Shown one piece after another: positions 35,895 to 44,214 of a stretch of DNA of 64,000 bases. Source of the DNA: an uncultured Anaerolineae bacterium (GTDB lineage Bacteria > Chloroflexota > Anaerolineae > Aggregatilineales > Phototrophicaceae); NCBI GenBank assembly GCA_937944445.1, contig CALDYP010000046.1:1-64000 (forward strand). The letters are read 5' to 3'. The notes under the pieces are model-generated. The model ran no database searches. It was not told the origin of the DNA and was given only the letters and a program-made list of their open reading frames with translations. A program made the translations under genes and the position numbers. The first letter of the stretch is position 1. Each line of letters begins with the position of its first letter.

Positions 35895-37065
35895 ACCCAA
35901 ACCGCCAAACTGCGTTGTCCATCGGCAGGTCAGCAATGCGGTTACGCCGCAGCGCTTCAAAGCGTGGCTTCATCTCGTCGATGCTGTCGCCGCCGAGCTT
36001 CTCCATCAGCGCATCCGCCAGCACAATGGCCAGCATCGCCTCGCCAATCGGGATTGCGCGCGGCAGCGCACAGAAATCGCTGCGCTCGTACACGGTGCGT
36101 TCTGCCTCGCCGGTGACGAGGCTCACGCTGTCCGCGCCACGCAGCATGGTCGCAATCGGCTTCATCGCCACCCGCGCCACAATCGGATCACCCGTCGTGA
36201 TGCCCCCTTCTAACCCGCCCGCGCGGTTTGTGCGGCGGCGGATGCCCCCCTGCCCGTCTGGCTCCATCTCATCGTGGACTTGGCTGCCCGGCAGGCCGGC
36301 GTTCTCAAACGCTCGGCCAATTTCTGCGCCTTTCATCGCCTGAATGCTTGTGAGCGCCCCAACGATGCGCGCGTCCAGCCGTCGATCCCAATGCACATGC
36401 GACCCCAACCCGGGCGGGACGCCCAGCGCCACGATCTCCATCACGCCGCCTAATGTATCCTTGTTAATCTTGGCTTGGCGGATCGTCTCGTGCATTGCCT
36501 CCTGCACGCTCACATCTGGGCAGCGCACGTCGCTCGCCTCTGCAATGGCGAACAAGGCGCGGTAGTCTGGATCCGCCGGGAGCGCGGCCACCACGTCCCC
36601 AATCTGCGTGACATAGCCCAGCACCTCCACCCCAAACTGCGCCAGATACGCCTTGCAAACCGCCCCAACCGCCACGCGCATCGTCGTCTCGCGCGCGCTG
36701 GCGCGTTCCAACGACAGGCGCAGCTCACGATAGCCGTACTTCACCGCGCCGGTCAGGTCAGCGTGGCCCGGGCGCGGCACAGTAATCGGCTCGATGTCCT
36801 TCTCTTTCCAATTCTTGAAGTCACGGTTTTGCACGGTCAAGGCGATGGGCGCGCCGGTCGTGTGGCCGGCCATCACCCCTGCCGAGATGTGCACCTCGTC
36901 GCGTTCGATGTGCATGCGCCCGCCGCTGCCATAGCCCGTTTGGCGGCGCGCTAAATCAGCGTTGATTGTCTCGGCGTTCAGCGGAATCCCAGCAGGCAGG
37001 CCCTCTACGATGGCCGTGAGGTAAGGGCCATGGCTCTCACCTGCGGTCAAAAAACGAATTGGCAT
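35887..37065 (-). CDS. aroC: Chorismate synthase
   Basis: This 392-residue FMN-dependent enzyme converts EPSP to chorismate. Diagnostic motifs are GESHGPYLTAIVEGLPAGIPL at the N-terminus, RRQTGYGSGGRMHIE, RASARETTMRVAVGAV and, near the C-terminus, GGLEGGITTGDPIV. Start follows aroE by 21 bases; the end overlaps aroK. Confidence 0.97.
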   Translation of the reverse strand: MPIRFLTAGESHGPYLTAIVEGLPAGIPLNAETINADLARRQTGYGSGGRMHIERDEVHISAGVMAGHTTGAPIALTVQNRDFKNWKEKDIEPITVPRPGHADLTGAVKYGYRELRLSLERASARETTMRVAVGAVCKAYLAQFGVEVLGYVTQIGDVVAALPADPDYRALFAIAEASDVRCPDVSVQEAMHETIRQAKINKDTLGGVMEIVALGVPPGLGSHVHWDRRLDARIVGALTSIQAMKGAEIGRAFENAGLPGSQVHDEMEPDGQGGIRRRTNRAGGLEGGITTGDPIVARVAMKPIATMLRGADSVSLVTGEAERTVYERSDFCALPRAIPIGEAMLAIVLADALMEKLGGDSIDEMKPRFEALRRNRIADLPMDNAVWRFGYE

Positions 37066-37086
37066 CTTGAACTATACTCCACACAC

Positions 37087-37917
37087 TCACGAACGACTTG
37101 ACAAAGCATCTCGACACGCTTGAAACATCACCTCAATCGGCGCAGGGCGTCCTGTCCAAATTTCGAATGCCTTCGCCCCCTGCCGCACAAGCATCCCTAA
37201 CCCGCCTAGCGCACGCCCCCCAGCCTGCTCAACCTGCGCCATCAAGCGCGTCTGCTCAGGCCGATAGATCATATCATACACAGTCACATGGTGCGGCAGC
37301 GGCACACCGTCGATCCACGGGCTGGCGTCTACATCCGGGTACATCCCGACCGGCGTGCAGTTGACGATGAGCGAGGCATTGCGCTCTGCAGCTTCATCTA
37401 GGGTCAACACTTCGGCGTCGCGCAGGCCAGCGCTGATCGTAAGCTGTGTGAGCAGGTGTTCGGCGCGTTCACGGCTGCGGTTCACGATCAAAACGCGCAC
37501 GCCCTGCTGCCACAGCCCATACACCGCCGCGCGCGCTGCCCCGCCCGCGCCCAAGACGATGGCCGTCTCGCCCTGCAAGCGCACCTCATGCGCCAGCAGG
37601 TCGTCGATCAGACCGTCCACGTCGGTGTTCGTCCCCACGTCGTTGCGGAAGTCAATCGTGTTCACCGCGCCGATTGCCCGCGCCTTCTCATCTGGCACGC
37701 AGTAGCGCATCGACGTTTCTTTAAACGGGATCGTCACGTTCAGGCCGATGTAGCCGTGACGACGCGGCTCTTCCACCGCGTGCCGTGGGATGTCCGGTGG
37801 GATCTCCATCGCATCGTAGAGCCAATCGTCCATGCCCAACGCTCGAAACGCGGCGTTGTGCATTGCTGGGCTGAGCGTGTGCGACAGCGGAAACCCGATG
37901 ATGCCGACGCGGTTCAC
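37087..37917 (-). CDS. aroE: Shikimate dehydrogenase (NADP+)
   Basis: This 276-residue AroE has the substrate site GFPLSHTLSPAMHNAAF, catalytic Lys in NVTIPFKE, Asp in NTDVDG and the nucleotide loop LGAGGAARAAVYG followed by NRSRERA. It reduces 3-dehydroshikimate. It overlaps aroA by four bases, so translation is probably coupled. Confidence 0.96.
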   Translation of the reverse strand: MNRVGIIGFPLSHTLSPAMHNAAFRALGMDDWLYDAMEIPPDIPRHAVEEPRRHGYIGLNVTIPFKETSMRYCVPDEKARAIGAVNTIDFRNDVGTNTDVDGLIDDLLAHEVRLQGETAIVLGAGGAARAAVYGLWQQGVRVLIVNRSRERAEHLLTQLTISAGLRDAEVLTLDEAAERNASLIVNCTPVGMYPDVDASPWIDGVPLPHHVTVYDMIYRPEQTRLMAQVEQAGGRALGGLGMLVRQGAKAFEIWTGRPAPIEVMFQACRDALSSRS

Positions 37918-39236
37918 GACGCGCCCCCTTCAGCCACGTTGGCCCCAAGCTGCATCATCGTCTGTGGGAAGCCGGGGAAGCTGTCCCCCGCGCAGCGAAT
38001 TTCATGCACAATCGTTTCCCCCTGCGCCACCAGCCCTGCGACGGTCATGCTCATTGCAATGCGGTGGTCATCGTGGCCTTGCACTTCAGCGCTGTGCAGA
38101 CGCTGCGGCCCCACCACGCGGAACCCGTCCTCACGTTCCTCGACGACCGCGCCCATCTTGCGCAGCTCGCCCGCCATCACAGCAATTCGATCCGTCTCTT
38201 TGACGCGCAGCTCTTTCGCGTCGCGCACCAGCGTTTCGCCCTCGGCGTGCAGCGCCGCCACCATGAACACCGGGAACTCATCAATCATGCGCACGACGAC
38301 GTCCCCGCCGACCTCGACACCCCGCAGGGCGCTCGTCTGCGCGCGGATCGTGCCTACCGGTTCGCCCGCTTCTAGCCCTGTCTCGTGGATTTCGAGCCGC
38401 GCCCCCATCGCTTGCAGAACGTCAAGAATGCCGGTGCGCGTCGGGTTCAAGTTGACATTCGTCAGCGTGATGTCGCTGTCTGGAACGAGACACGCGGCCA
38501 CGATCAAGAAAGCTGCCGATGAAATGTCGCCCGGCACAGTCATATCCATCGGTCGCAGTTGGCCGTTAGCCGTCACGCGGATCACGTTCCCCTCAGTTTG
38601 GATGTCCGCCCCCATGCTGACGAGCATCCGCTCTGTGTGGTCACGCGCTGGGCCGGGTTCAACGATCTCGGTCACGCCCTCCGCGTACAGCCCAGCCAGC
38701 AGAATCGCACTCTTTACCTGCGCTGAGGCCATCGGCAGCTCATAGCGCACGCCGCGCAGCTTGCTCGGGCGGATCGTCAGCGGGGCGCGGTCGTTGACGG
38801 CCTCAATGTCTGCGCCCATCAGCCGCAGCGGTTCGATAATGCGGCGCATCGGGCGGCGACGAAGCTGCTCGCTGCCGTCTAGGACGCTGGGAAAGGGCTG
38901 CCCAGCCAAGACGCCAGCCGCCAGCCGAATGCCCGTGCCCGCGTTGACGAAGTTCAGCGGCGCGGTGGGCTGGCGCATCGTGCCCCCGTGCACAGTCAGC
39001 GTGTGCTCATCGTGCCGCTCTACAAATACACCCAGCGCTTGCACCGATGCCAGCGTTGCCTCGGTGTCGCCAGCAGCCAACCACCCTCGCACGTGGCTCA
39101 CGCCGTCAGCCATCGCGCCCATCAACACCGCCCGATGCGACAGAGATTTATCCCCCGGAACGCTGCTCGTCCCGCGCAGCGGGTTGCCGGGCCGCACCCG
39201 CAGCAGATCCATTGTGGCCATTTCGCTTTTGCTCAT
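37914..39236 (-). CDS. aroA: 5-enolpyruvylshikimate-3-phosphate synthase
   Basis: This 440-residue EPSP synthase joins shikimate-3-phosphate and PEP. Motifs are GDKSLSHRAVLM, NAGTGIRLAAGVLAG, RRRPMRRIIEPL, and DEFPVFMVAA plus KELRVKETDRIA in the second domain. The RPM-R pattern resembles the class-II (Bacillus/CP4-like) branch, an inference from motif alone. The 5' end lies 89 bases inside tyrA in another frame, an unusually long overlap. The ATG has a weak GGAACG upstream; in-frame ATGs at 39221 and 39212 are alternatives but still overlap. Confidence 0.95.
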   Translation of the reverse strand: MSKSEMATMDLLRVRPGNPLRGTSSVPGDKSLSHRAVLMGAMADGVSHVRGWLAAGDTEATLASVQALGVFVERHDEHTLTVHGGTMRQPTAPLNFVNAGTGIRLAAGVLAGQPFPSVLDGSEQLRRRPMRRIIEPLRLMGADIEAVNDRAPLTIRPSKLRGVRYELPMASAQVKSAILLAGLYAEGVTEIVEPGPARDHTERMLVSMGADIQTEGNVIRVTANGQLRPMDMTVPGDISSAAFLIVAACLVPDSDITLTNVNLNPTRTGILDVLQAMGARLEIHETGLEAGEPVGTIRAQTSALRGVEVGGDVVVRMIDEFPVFMVAALHAEGETLVRDAKELRVKETDRIAVMAGELRKMGAVVEEREDGFRVVGPQRLHSAEVQGHDDHRIAMSMTVAGLVAQGETIVHEIRCAGDSFPGFPQTMMQLGANVAEGGAS

Positions 39237-40107
39237 ATCGTTCCATCCACTCCAATCGTGCTTGACGCACCGGGAAAAGCATCTTCGTTAGCTCTTCGTA
39301 TTCGCCGCTGATGAGCAGCGCTTCCATCAACGCTAGCTGCACGCGAAACTGCGCGAGCAACGTCGCCACCGCCCGGCTGTTGCTGCTGATGATATCGCTC
39401 ATCATCTTGATGTCGCTGGCGGCCAAGCGCGACGTATCTCGAAAGCCTCCTGCGGCAAGCTGCCAATAGGCTTCATCTTTACGGGCTTCATTGGCAATCG
39501 TCGCCACCAAAGACGCGCTCAAAATATACGGCAGATGACTGATTCCTGCCACGATCTTATCATGACGGTCGGGGTCTAGCTCGATTGGTTCCGCGCCCAA
39601 CGCCTCCACGAACGTTATCGCACGGATGCGCGTGGCCGGCGTGGTGCGCCGCGTGGCGCACAGCACGAACGGACGCCCCTCATACAGCGCGGCATCGGCT
39701 GCCTCAATGCCGCTGACTTCCTTGCCAGTCATCGGGTGGCCGCCAATAGCCTGAACGCCGATGGGCAAGCGCCCCATCGCCTCGCAGATGTCGTGCTTCG
39801 TGCTGCCGATGTCGATCAGCAAGGTGTTCGAACGCAAATACGAGCCGATCTGCATCCTCAAGATGTAGGCGATCACCTGCACTGGCGCACACAGCACCAC
39901 CGTTTCCGCGTCCATCACCCCCATGCGCAGATCGTCGGTCACGTGGTCACAGATGCCCTGCTCGATGGCGTAACGCCGCGTCTGGGGCGATGGATCGACG
40001 CCGGTAATGCGCTCAGCACGCGGTCGCAGGGCCATCGCTAGCGAAGCGCCCATCAGCCCCAAACCAACTACAGCCAAATGCCTAGTACGAAACCCCGTTG
40101 TCGTCAT
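39148..40107 (-). CDS. tyrA: Prephenate dehydrogenase
   Basis: This 319-residue NAD(P)-dependent enzyme of tyrosine synthesis has an N-terminal Rossmann motif VVGLGLMGASLAMAL. Also present are the conserved DIGSTKHDICEAM, GGHPMTGKEVSGIEAA with the catalytic His, and the HDKIVAGISHLPYILSASL helix. The C-terminal 25 residues (after about 290) are Gly/Ala/Arg-rich and seem unstructured, and lie in the overlap with aroA. No ACT domain is visible, so feedback may be absent and transcriptional attenuation more important. Starts seven bases after aroH. Confidence 0.95.
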   Translation of the reverse strand: MTTTGFRTRHLAVVGLGLMGASLAMALRPRAERITGVDPSPQTRRYAIEQGICDHVTDDLRMGVMDAETVVLCAPVQVIAYILRMQIGSYLRSNTLLIDIGSTKHDICEAMGRLPIGVQAIGGHPMTGKEVSGIEAADAALYEGRPFVLCATRRTTPATRIRAITFVEALGAEPIELDPDRHDKIVAGISHLPYILSASLVATIANEARKDEAYWQLAAGGFRDTSRLAASDIKMMSDIISSNSRAVATLLAQFRVQLALMEALLISGEYEELTKMLFPVRQARLEWMERYEQKRNGHNGSAAGAARQPAARDEQRSGG

Positions 40108-40114
40108 CGTTCGC

Positions 40115-40486
40115 TCACTTCTTGCGTGGTGTAGACAACTCCGGACGAAGTGATACCGCGCCTTTCAGATAGACATGCTCCAGCTCGTGCTGCTGCTTCG
40201 TCGTGTTCCAATGGACGAGCACGCGAATGCAAAGTTTGACGCCGTCGGGCACGTCCATTTCCTGAAAGCCCATCAGCGCCACTTGATGCCACCCCATATC
40301 GCGCGCCGCTTTCGCTGGGAACGCCGCGTTCAAGTCCGGCGTCGTGGTGAACAGCACGCTGGCCACATCCTCAGGTTGAATGCCGTTTAATCGGACGATT
40401 TCTCGCAGCACTTCAGTCGTCGCCGCGTGGATCGCCTCCGCGGTGTTGGCATCCGCCGTAATCGCGCCGCGAACCCCCCTCACCAT
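40115..40486 (-). CDS. aroH: Chorismate mutase, AroH type
   Basis: This trimeric AroH-type mutase of 123 residues converts chorismate to prephenate. MVRGVRGAITADANTAEAI aligns with the Bacillus AroH N-terminus. The start is taken at ATG 40486, eight bases after GAGG; ATG 40492 and GTG 40510 are in frame but poorly spaced. LCIRVLVHWNT carries the active-site Cys-Ile-Arg segment. It is the first gene after the Tyr-leader attenuator, so it and tyrA are the prime targets of that control. Confidence 0.95.
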   Translation of the reverse strand: MVRGVRGAITADANTAEAIHAATTEVLREIVRLNGIQPEDVASVLFTTTPDLNAAFPAKAARDMGWHQVALMGFQEMDVPDGVKLCIRVLVHWNTTKQQHELEHVYLKGAVSLRPELSTPRKK

Positions 40487-40510
40487 TAACATGCCCTCTG
40501 CCCTTTCCAC

Positions 40511-40540
40511 AAAAAAAGCGCGATGATGAACGTCTCGCGC
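40511..40540 (-). terminator. Rho-independent terminator of the aroH leader (attenuator)
   Basis: The minus strand reads GCGCGA, an 11-base loop, TCGCGC, then seven Ts, with a further A-T closing pair. It ends 24 bases before the aroH start and after the leader-peptide stop, the right place for an attenuator. Confidence 0.85.
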
Positions 40541-40592
40541 TGATTAGTCTATGGGGCTGTCTTTAGCCAAACAAACGCTAGCGACTCATCAT

Positions 40593-40649
40593 CTATCGGA
40601 TTATGTCGTAAGCGTAGTAATAAAATTGGCGGACAGCGTGCATCACCAT
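40593..40649 (-). CDS. Leader peptide rich in Tyr (MVMHAVRQFYYYAYDIIR)
   Basis: An 18-codon frame ends in TAG at 40593-40595. Codons 9-14 are Phe-Tyr-Tyr-Tyr-Ala-Tyr (TTT TAT TAC TAC GCT TAC), far beyond chance for a random 18-mer. The stop lies 52 bases before the terminator stem. An AAGG 11 bases before the ATG is a modest ribosome site; an in-frame ATG at 40643 is an alternative start. It should act only as a sensor of charged tRNA-Tyr (and perhaps tRNA-Phe) for aroH-tyrA and the downstream shikimate genes. Confidence 0.8.
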   Translation of the reverse strand: MVMHAVRQFYYYAYDIIR

Positions 40650-40678
40650 GTCAGAAGTTGCCTTGTCTACAATAGTAG

Positions 40679-40707
40679 AGAGTAGCGATGAACTAGGCAC
40701 TTGTCAA
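40679..40707 (-). promoter_or_regulatory. Promoter of the aroH leader
   Basis: The minus strand has a perfect TTGACA (40702-40707), a 17-base spacer and TACTCT (40679-40684). It lies between trpA and the leader peptide, so the chorismate/Tyr genes can be transcribed independently of trp. Confidence 0.6.
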
Positions 40708-40731
40708 CCTTTGCGCAAGCCCATCCATTAC

Positions 40732-41559
40732 TCAACAGCGATCATCGTCTTTTTGCGCCAGACCAGACACCAGCGCGCGCGTCAGCGCCTTAACCGCCGC
40801 CACGCCCTCTTGCCCAGCCCGCACTAACGCGCTGCCCACGATGAACCCATCTACCAATGACTTGATCTGCTTGACGTGTTCCGGTTTGCTGATGCCGAAG
40901 CCCAGCACCAACCGCTTGTCCGTCCGCGCGCGGATGCGCCCCAGCGTGTCGGTCAAATCAGGCGGCAGCTCAGCGCGCGCGCCGGTGATCCCCGTCAGCG
41001 CGACCACGTAGATGAAGCCCGTCGCGCGGCTGGCCACAAGGTCGATGCGGCGGTCATCGCTAGTCGGCGCGAGCATGAACACCTGCGCTAGCCCAGCCGC
41101 TTCACACGCCGCGCTGAAGTAGTGCGCTTCCTCAGCCGGCAGGTCAGGGACGATGAGGCCATCCGCGCCGGCCGCACGCGCATCTTGCACGAAGCGTTCC
41201 GCTCCGTAGGCGAGCAGCGGGTTGGCGTAGCCCATCATCATCATCGGCTGTGCGACGCCCCGCGCCCGCAGCGTCGCCACCGCGTCCAAGCATTTGCGCA
41301 CCGTCACCCCATTGTCAAGCGCGATCTGCGTCGCCATCTGAATCGCTGGGCCATCCGCGATGGGGTCGCTGAACGGGATGCCGATCTCAAACCCATCCAC
41401 CCCCTCAGCGGCCATCGCCTCAAGCGCGTCGATGCTCTCGTCATAGGTTGGGTAGCCAATCGGGAAGTAAGGCAAGAACGCCGCGCGATTTTGGGCGCGC
41501 GCCGCGTTGAACATCGCATCCAGTGCGGCAAGGCCTTGCTGCGTGCGTGTGAGTGTCAT
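40732..41559 (-). CDS. trpA: Tryptophan synthase alpha chain
   Basis: This 275-residue TIM-barrel subunit cleaves indole-3-glycerol phosphate. Catalytic Glu lies in GVDGFEIGIPFSDPIADGP with the conserved Asp in the same loop. MMMGYANPLLAYG, GLIVPDLPAEEA and LGFGISKPEHV bind substrate phosphate. Start is ATG 41559 with GAGGG about nine bases upstream. Upstream is the DUF429-like gene rather than trpB directly. Confidence 0.96.
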   Translation of the reverse strand: MTLTRTQQGLAALDAMFNAARAQNRAAFLPYFPIGYPTYDESIDALEAMAAEGVDGFEIGIPFSDPIADGPAIQMATQIALDNGVTVRKCLDAVATLRARGVAQPMMMMGYANPLLAYGAERFVQDARAAGADGLIVPDLPAEEAHYFSAACEAAGLAQVFMLAPTSDDRRIDLVASRATGFIYVVALTGITGARAELPPDLTDTLGRIRARTDKRLVLGFGISKPEHVKQIKSLVDGFIVGSALVRAGQEGVAAVKALTRALVSGLAQKDDDRC

Positions 41560-41570
41560 AAGTCGATCCC

Positions 41571-42347
41571 TCAAACTCGAACGATAATGCCTTCAACGTG
41601 TGCCACGGCCCACTCCGCTTGAGTCGCAAACAGCGGGCTGGTCGTCCAATTGTCATAAATGTGATACAGGTGCTGAGCCGCTGCCGTCGTAACGCACGCT
41701 GCGACGCTGTCGGCTATATCTTGACTGCGCACGGTTTGCAGCGCCGCGGGCAGCACCACCTCAATCACGCCCAGCGCGTTGAACGCCTTGACAAACGCGC
41801 CCACGTCAGTTGAGCGCGCCAGCCTGACGCGCGCCCACGTGTGCGATGGGTACACCTCGCACACCTGCTTATCCGTCGGCATGTCCAGCGGGTACGCGGC
41901 TACTCCCTTCTGATGCAGATACCACAGCAGTTTTGACCCCGCATACACCATCGCCACCAGCGACGGGTTGACCCGCTTCAAGCCGCTGTAAGCGCCTGAG
42001 GCGGCGTCTGTCTCGCGGCAGTAGAGCGAGGCCGCGCTGCACTTCCCTTCACAGCGCCCCACGCGCTCCGCCAGCAGTTCGGCAAACTCCGCCCGTGAGC
42101 AGTTCAAGCTCAACTCGTGCAGCCCCGCCACGCCTAGGTACTGCATCGCCTGCTGCGGCAGTCGGAACGGGAAGTCCAACCCACACAGCAGCGGCGCATC
42201 ATTCAGGGCGATCTCAGCGTACAGGTCAAGGCGGTCATCGCACGCGCGCAGCGTGTCGATTGTCAGCACGCCGTCGATCAAACTGCCGCCGACCACTGCA
42301 ATTTCTGGCGATTTTCCGCCGCTGAAGTCCGCCCCCAGAATGCGCAT
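41571..42347 (-). CDS. DUF429-like protein between trpB and trpA
   Basis: From ATG 42347, whose first base overlaps the trpB stop, the 258-residue product fits the DUF429 pattern of a predicted RNase H-fold nuclease. It has [13 protein letters not shown] at the N-terminus, CGLDFPFRLP in the middle, VCEVYPSHTWA, and SQDIADSVAACVTTAAA at the C-terminus. The acidic residues expected for metal binding (D in GADFS, D in GLDF, E in EVYP, D in DIADS) are present. The substrate is unknown. Splitting trpB from trpA is unusual because their products form one enzyme. Confidence 0.72.
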   Translation of the reverse strand: MRILGADFSGGKSPEIAVVGGSLIDGVLTIDTLRACDDRLDLYAEIALNDAPLLCGLDFPFRLPQQAMQYLGVAGLHELSLNCSRAEFAELLAERVGRCEGKCSAASLYCRETDAASGAYSGLKRVNPSLVAMVYAGSKLLWYLHQKGVAAYPLDMPTDKQVCEVYPSHTWARVRLARSTDVGAFVKAFNALGVIEVVLPAALQTVRSQDIADSVAACVTTAAAQHLYHIYDNWTTSPLFATQAEWAVAHVEGIIVRV

Positions 42348-43552
42348 CAGTTCCCCAGCAGCTTCATCACCGTGTCGAGGTCTTTGTCGCCGCGCCCGCT
42401 CAAGTTGACCAAGATGATGCTGTCTTTGGGCATAGTCGGCGCGCGTTTGATGACCTCCGCGATGGCGTGGCTGCTCTCCAACGCGGGGATGATGCCCTCG
42501 TTCTCGCACAGGACTTTGAACCCCTGCATCGCCTCGTCATCGGTGGCGCTGGTGTAAAACGCGCGCTCTAGCGACCGCAGGTAAGCGTGCTCTGGCCCAA
42601 CGCTCGGATAGTCCAGCCCGGCGCTGACGCTGTGCGTCTCGCGCACTTGGCCGTCTTCTGTTTGCATCACAAACGAGCGCGTGCCGTGCAGGATGCCGGG
42701 CCGCGCCACATCGGGGTTAGCGAAGCGCGCCGCGTGCTTCTCCGTGTGGATGCCCAAACCGCCCGCCTCCACCCCGATCAGTTCAACGTCTGGATCGTCG
42801 CGGAAGGCGTGGAACAGCCCAATCGCGTTGCTGCCGCCGCCCACGCAAGCGATGCACACATCCGGAAGCTGTCCAGTCGCATCAAGGATTTGCTGCTTGG
42901 CCTCTATGCCGATGACGCTCTGAAAGTCACGGACGATGCGCGGATAGGGATGCGGCCCCAGCGCTGACCCCAACAGGTAGAAGGTGCTGCGAACGTTCGT
43001 CACCCAATCGCGCATCGCCTCGTTGATAGCGTCCTTGAGCGTGCGGCTGCCGCTCTCCACCGGGATCACCTCCGCGCCCATCAGCTTCATGCGGAACACA
43101 TTGGGCTGCTGGCGGGCGATGTCCACGCTGCCCATGTACACATGGCACTCTAGGCCCAACAGCGCCGACGCGGTCGCGCTGGCCACGCCGTGCTGCCCTG
43201 CGCCCGTCTCAGCGATGACGCGATGCTTGCCCATGCGCTTAGCCAGCAGCGCCTGCCCCAGCGCGTTGTTGATCTTGTGCGCGCCAGTGTGCGCCAAGTC
43301 CTCGCGTTTGAGGTAAATTCGCGCGCCGCCCAGCATCTCGGTGAGGCGCTTGGCGTAGGTCAGCGGCGTGGGCCGCCCGACGTAGGTGCGCTGCAAGTGG
43401 CTCAGCTCTGTGTGGAAGCGCGCATCTTGCATCGCCTCTTGATAGGCCGCCTCCAGCTCGTCCAGCGCAGGGATGATCGTCTCAGGGACGAAGCGCCCGC
43501 CAAACTCACCGTAGTAGCCGCGTGCATCTGGAACGTTCGTTACAACACTCAT
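42347..43552 (-). CDS. trpB: Tryptophan synthase beta chain
   Basis: This 401-residue PLP enzyme starts at ATG 43552 (AGAGGG upstream, four-base overlap with trpF). [16 protein letters not shown] leads. The PLP Lys is in [37 protein letters not shown] and the phosphate-binding [15 protein letters not shown] follow. It joins serine and indole. This is the TrpB1 type that partners TrpA. Confidence 0.97.
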   Translation of the reverse strand: MSVVTNVPDARGYYGEFGGRFVPETIIPALDELEAAYQEAMQDARFHTELSHLQRTYVGRPTPLTYAKRLTEMLGGARIYLKREDLAHTGAHKINNALGQALLAKRMGKHRVIAETGAGQHGVASATASALLGLECHVYMGSVDIARQQPNVFRMKLMGAEVIPVESGSRTLKDAINEAMRDWVTNVRSTFYLLGSALGPHPYPRIVRDFQSVIGIEAKQQILDATGQLPDVCIACVGGGSNAIGLFHAFRDDPDVELIGVEAGGLGIHTEKHAARFANPDVARPGILHGTRSFVMQTEDGQVRETHSVSAGLDYPSVGPEHAYLRSLERAFYTSATDDEAMQGFKVLCENEGIIPALESSHAIAEVIKRAPTMPKDSIILVNLSGRGDKDLDTVMKLLGN

Positions 43553-44214
43553 CGCAATCCCTCTTTCGCTCTTACAATAAACCGTCTCATCTTGTCGTGA
43601 TCTTTCACACCCGGGGTGCCGCTTTCTACGCCGCTGGCTACGTCCACCCCCCACGGGCGAAACTGCGCGACGCGCTCGGCCACGTTGTCCGGCGTCAGAC
43701 CGCCCGCCAACATCAAACGCAGGGTGAGCGCGCTCACGGCTGCGATCACCTCAGCGCTCGCGCCTTCCCCTGTCCCGCCGCGCAGCGTCGGATGATATGC
43801 GTCTAACACCAACGAGGGGAAGCGCTCATCGGGCTGTGGGTGCTGGCTGAAGTACATTGCGTCCTCGCGCGCCTGCGCCACGTTGGCGGGCTGAACAGCC
43901 TTGAACACGGGCAGCTTCAGCTCGCGCATCACTTCCAAGCTTTCATCGCCGGACAGTTGGATCGCGTCTAACCCAACCGTGCTGGCCGTGCTGGAAATCT
44001 CATAAGTCGCCGCGTTGACGAACACCCCCACGAACAGCGGGCACGTCGCCCCCAAGCGCCGCCGCAGCGCCTGCACCAGATCGTGCGCTGCGTTCACCTC
44101 AACGTAACGCGGCGACTTGCGATAGAAGTTGAGGCCGATCATGTCCGCGCCTGCTTCTGCCGCGGCCATGGCGTCATCTAGTTTTGTAATACCGCAAATC
44201 TTCACCACAGTCAT
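43549..44214 (-). CDS. trpF: Phosphoribosylanthranilate isomerase
   Basis: This 221-residue TIM-barrel protein has [20 protein letters not shown] with catalytic Cys at the N-terminus, [19 protein letters not shown] and [12 protein letters not shown]; catalytic Asp lies in LVLDAY. Four-base overlaps with trpC and trpB imply coupled translation. Confidence 0.96.
   Translation of the reverse strand: MTVVKICGITKLDDAMAAAEAGADMIGLNFYRKSPRYVEVNAAHDLVQALRRRLGATCPLFVGVFVNAATYEISSTASTVGLDAIQLSGDESLEVMRELKLPVFKAVQPANVAQAREDAMYFSQHPQPDERFPSLVLDAYHPTLRGGTGEGASAEVIAAVSALTLRLMLAGGLTPDNVAERVAQFRPWGVDVASGVESGTPGVKDHDKMRRFIVRAKEGLR

Larger units (their letters stand above)
40511..40672 (-). promoter_or_regulatory. 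Tyrosine-responsive ribosome-mediated attenuator
   Basis: The leader RNA holds a Tyr-rich mini-gene (40593-40649), the terminator (40511-40540) and a competing pairing. GATGATGA at 40586-40593, abutting the leader stop codon, is the exact complement of TCATCATC at 40522-40529, which spans the terminator loop and the first two bases of its 3' arm. A ribosome at the stop codon would mask the first partner and allow termination. One stalled at the Tyr codons would leave it free to block the terminator. ACGCT within the Tyr codons (40611-40615) can also pair with AGCGT (40575-40579). Mechanism inferred from structure. Confidence 0.75.
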
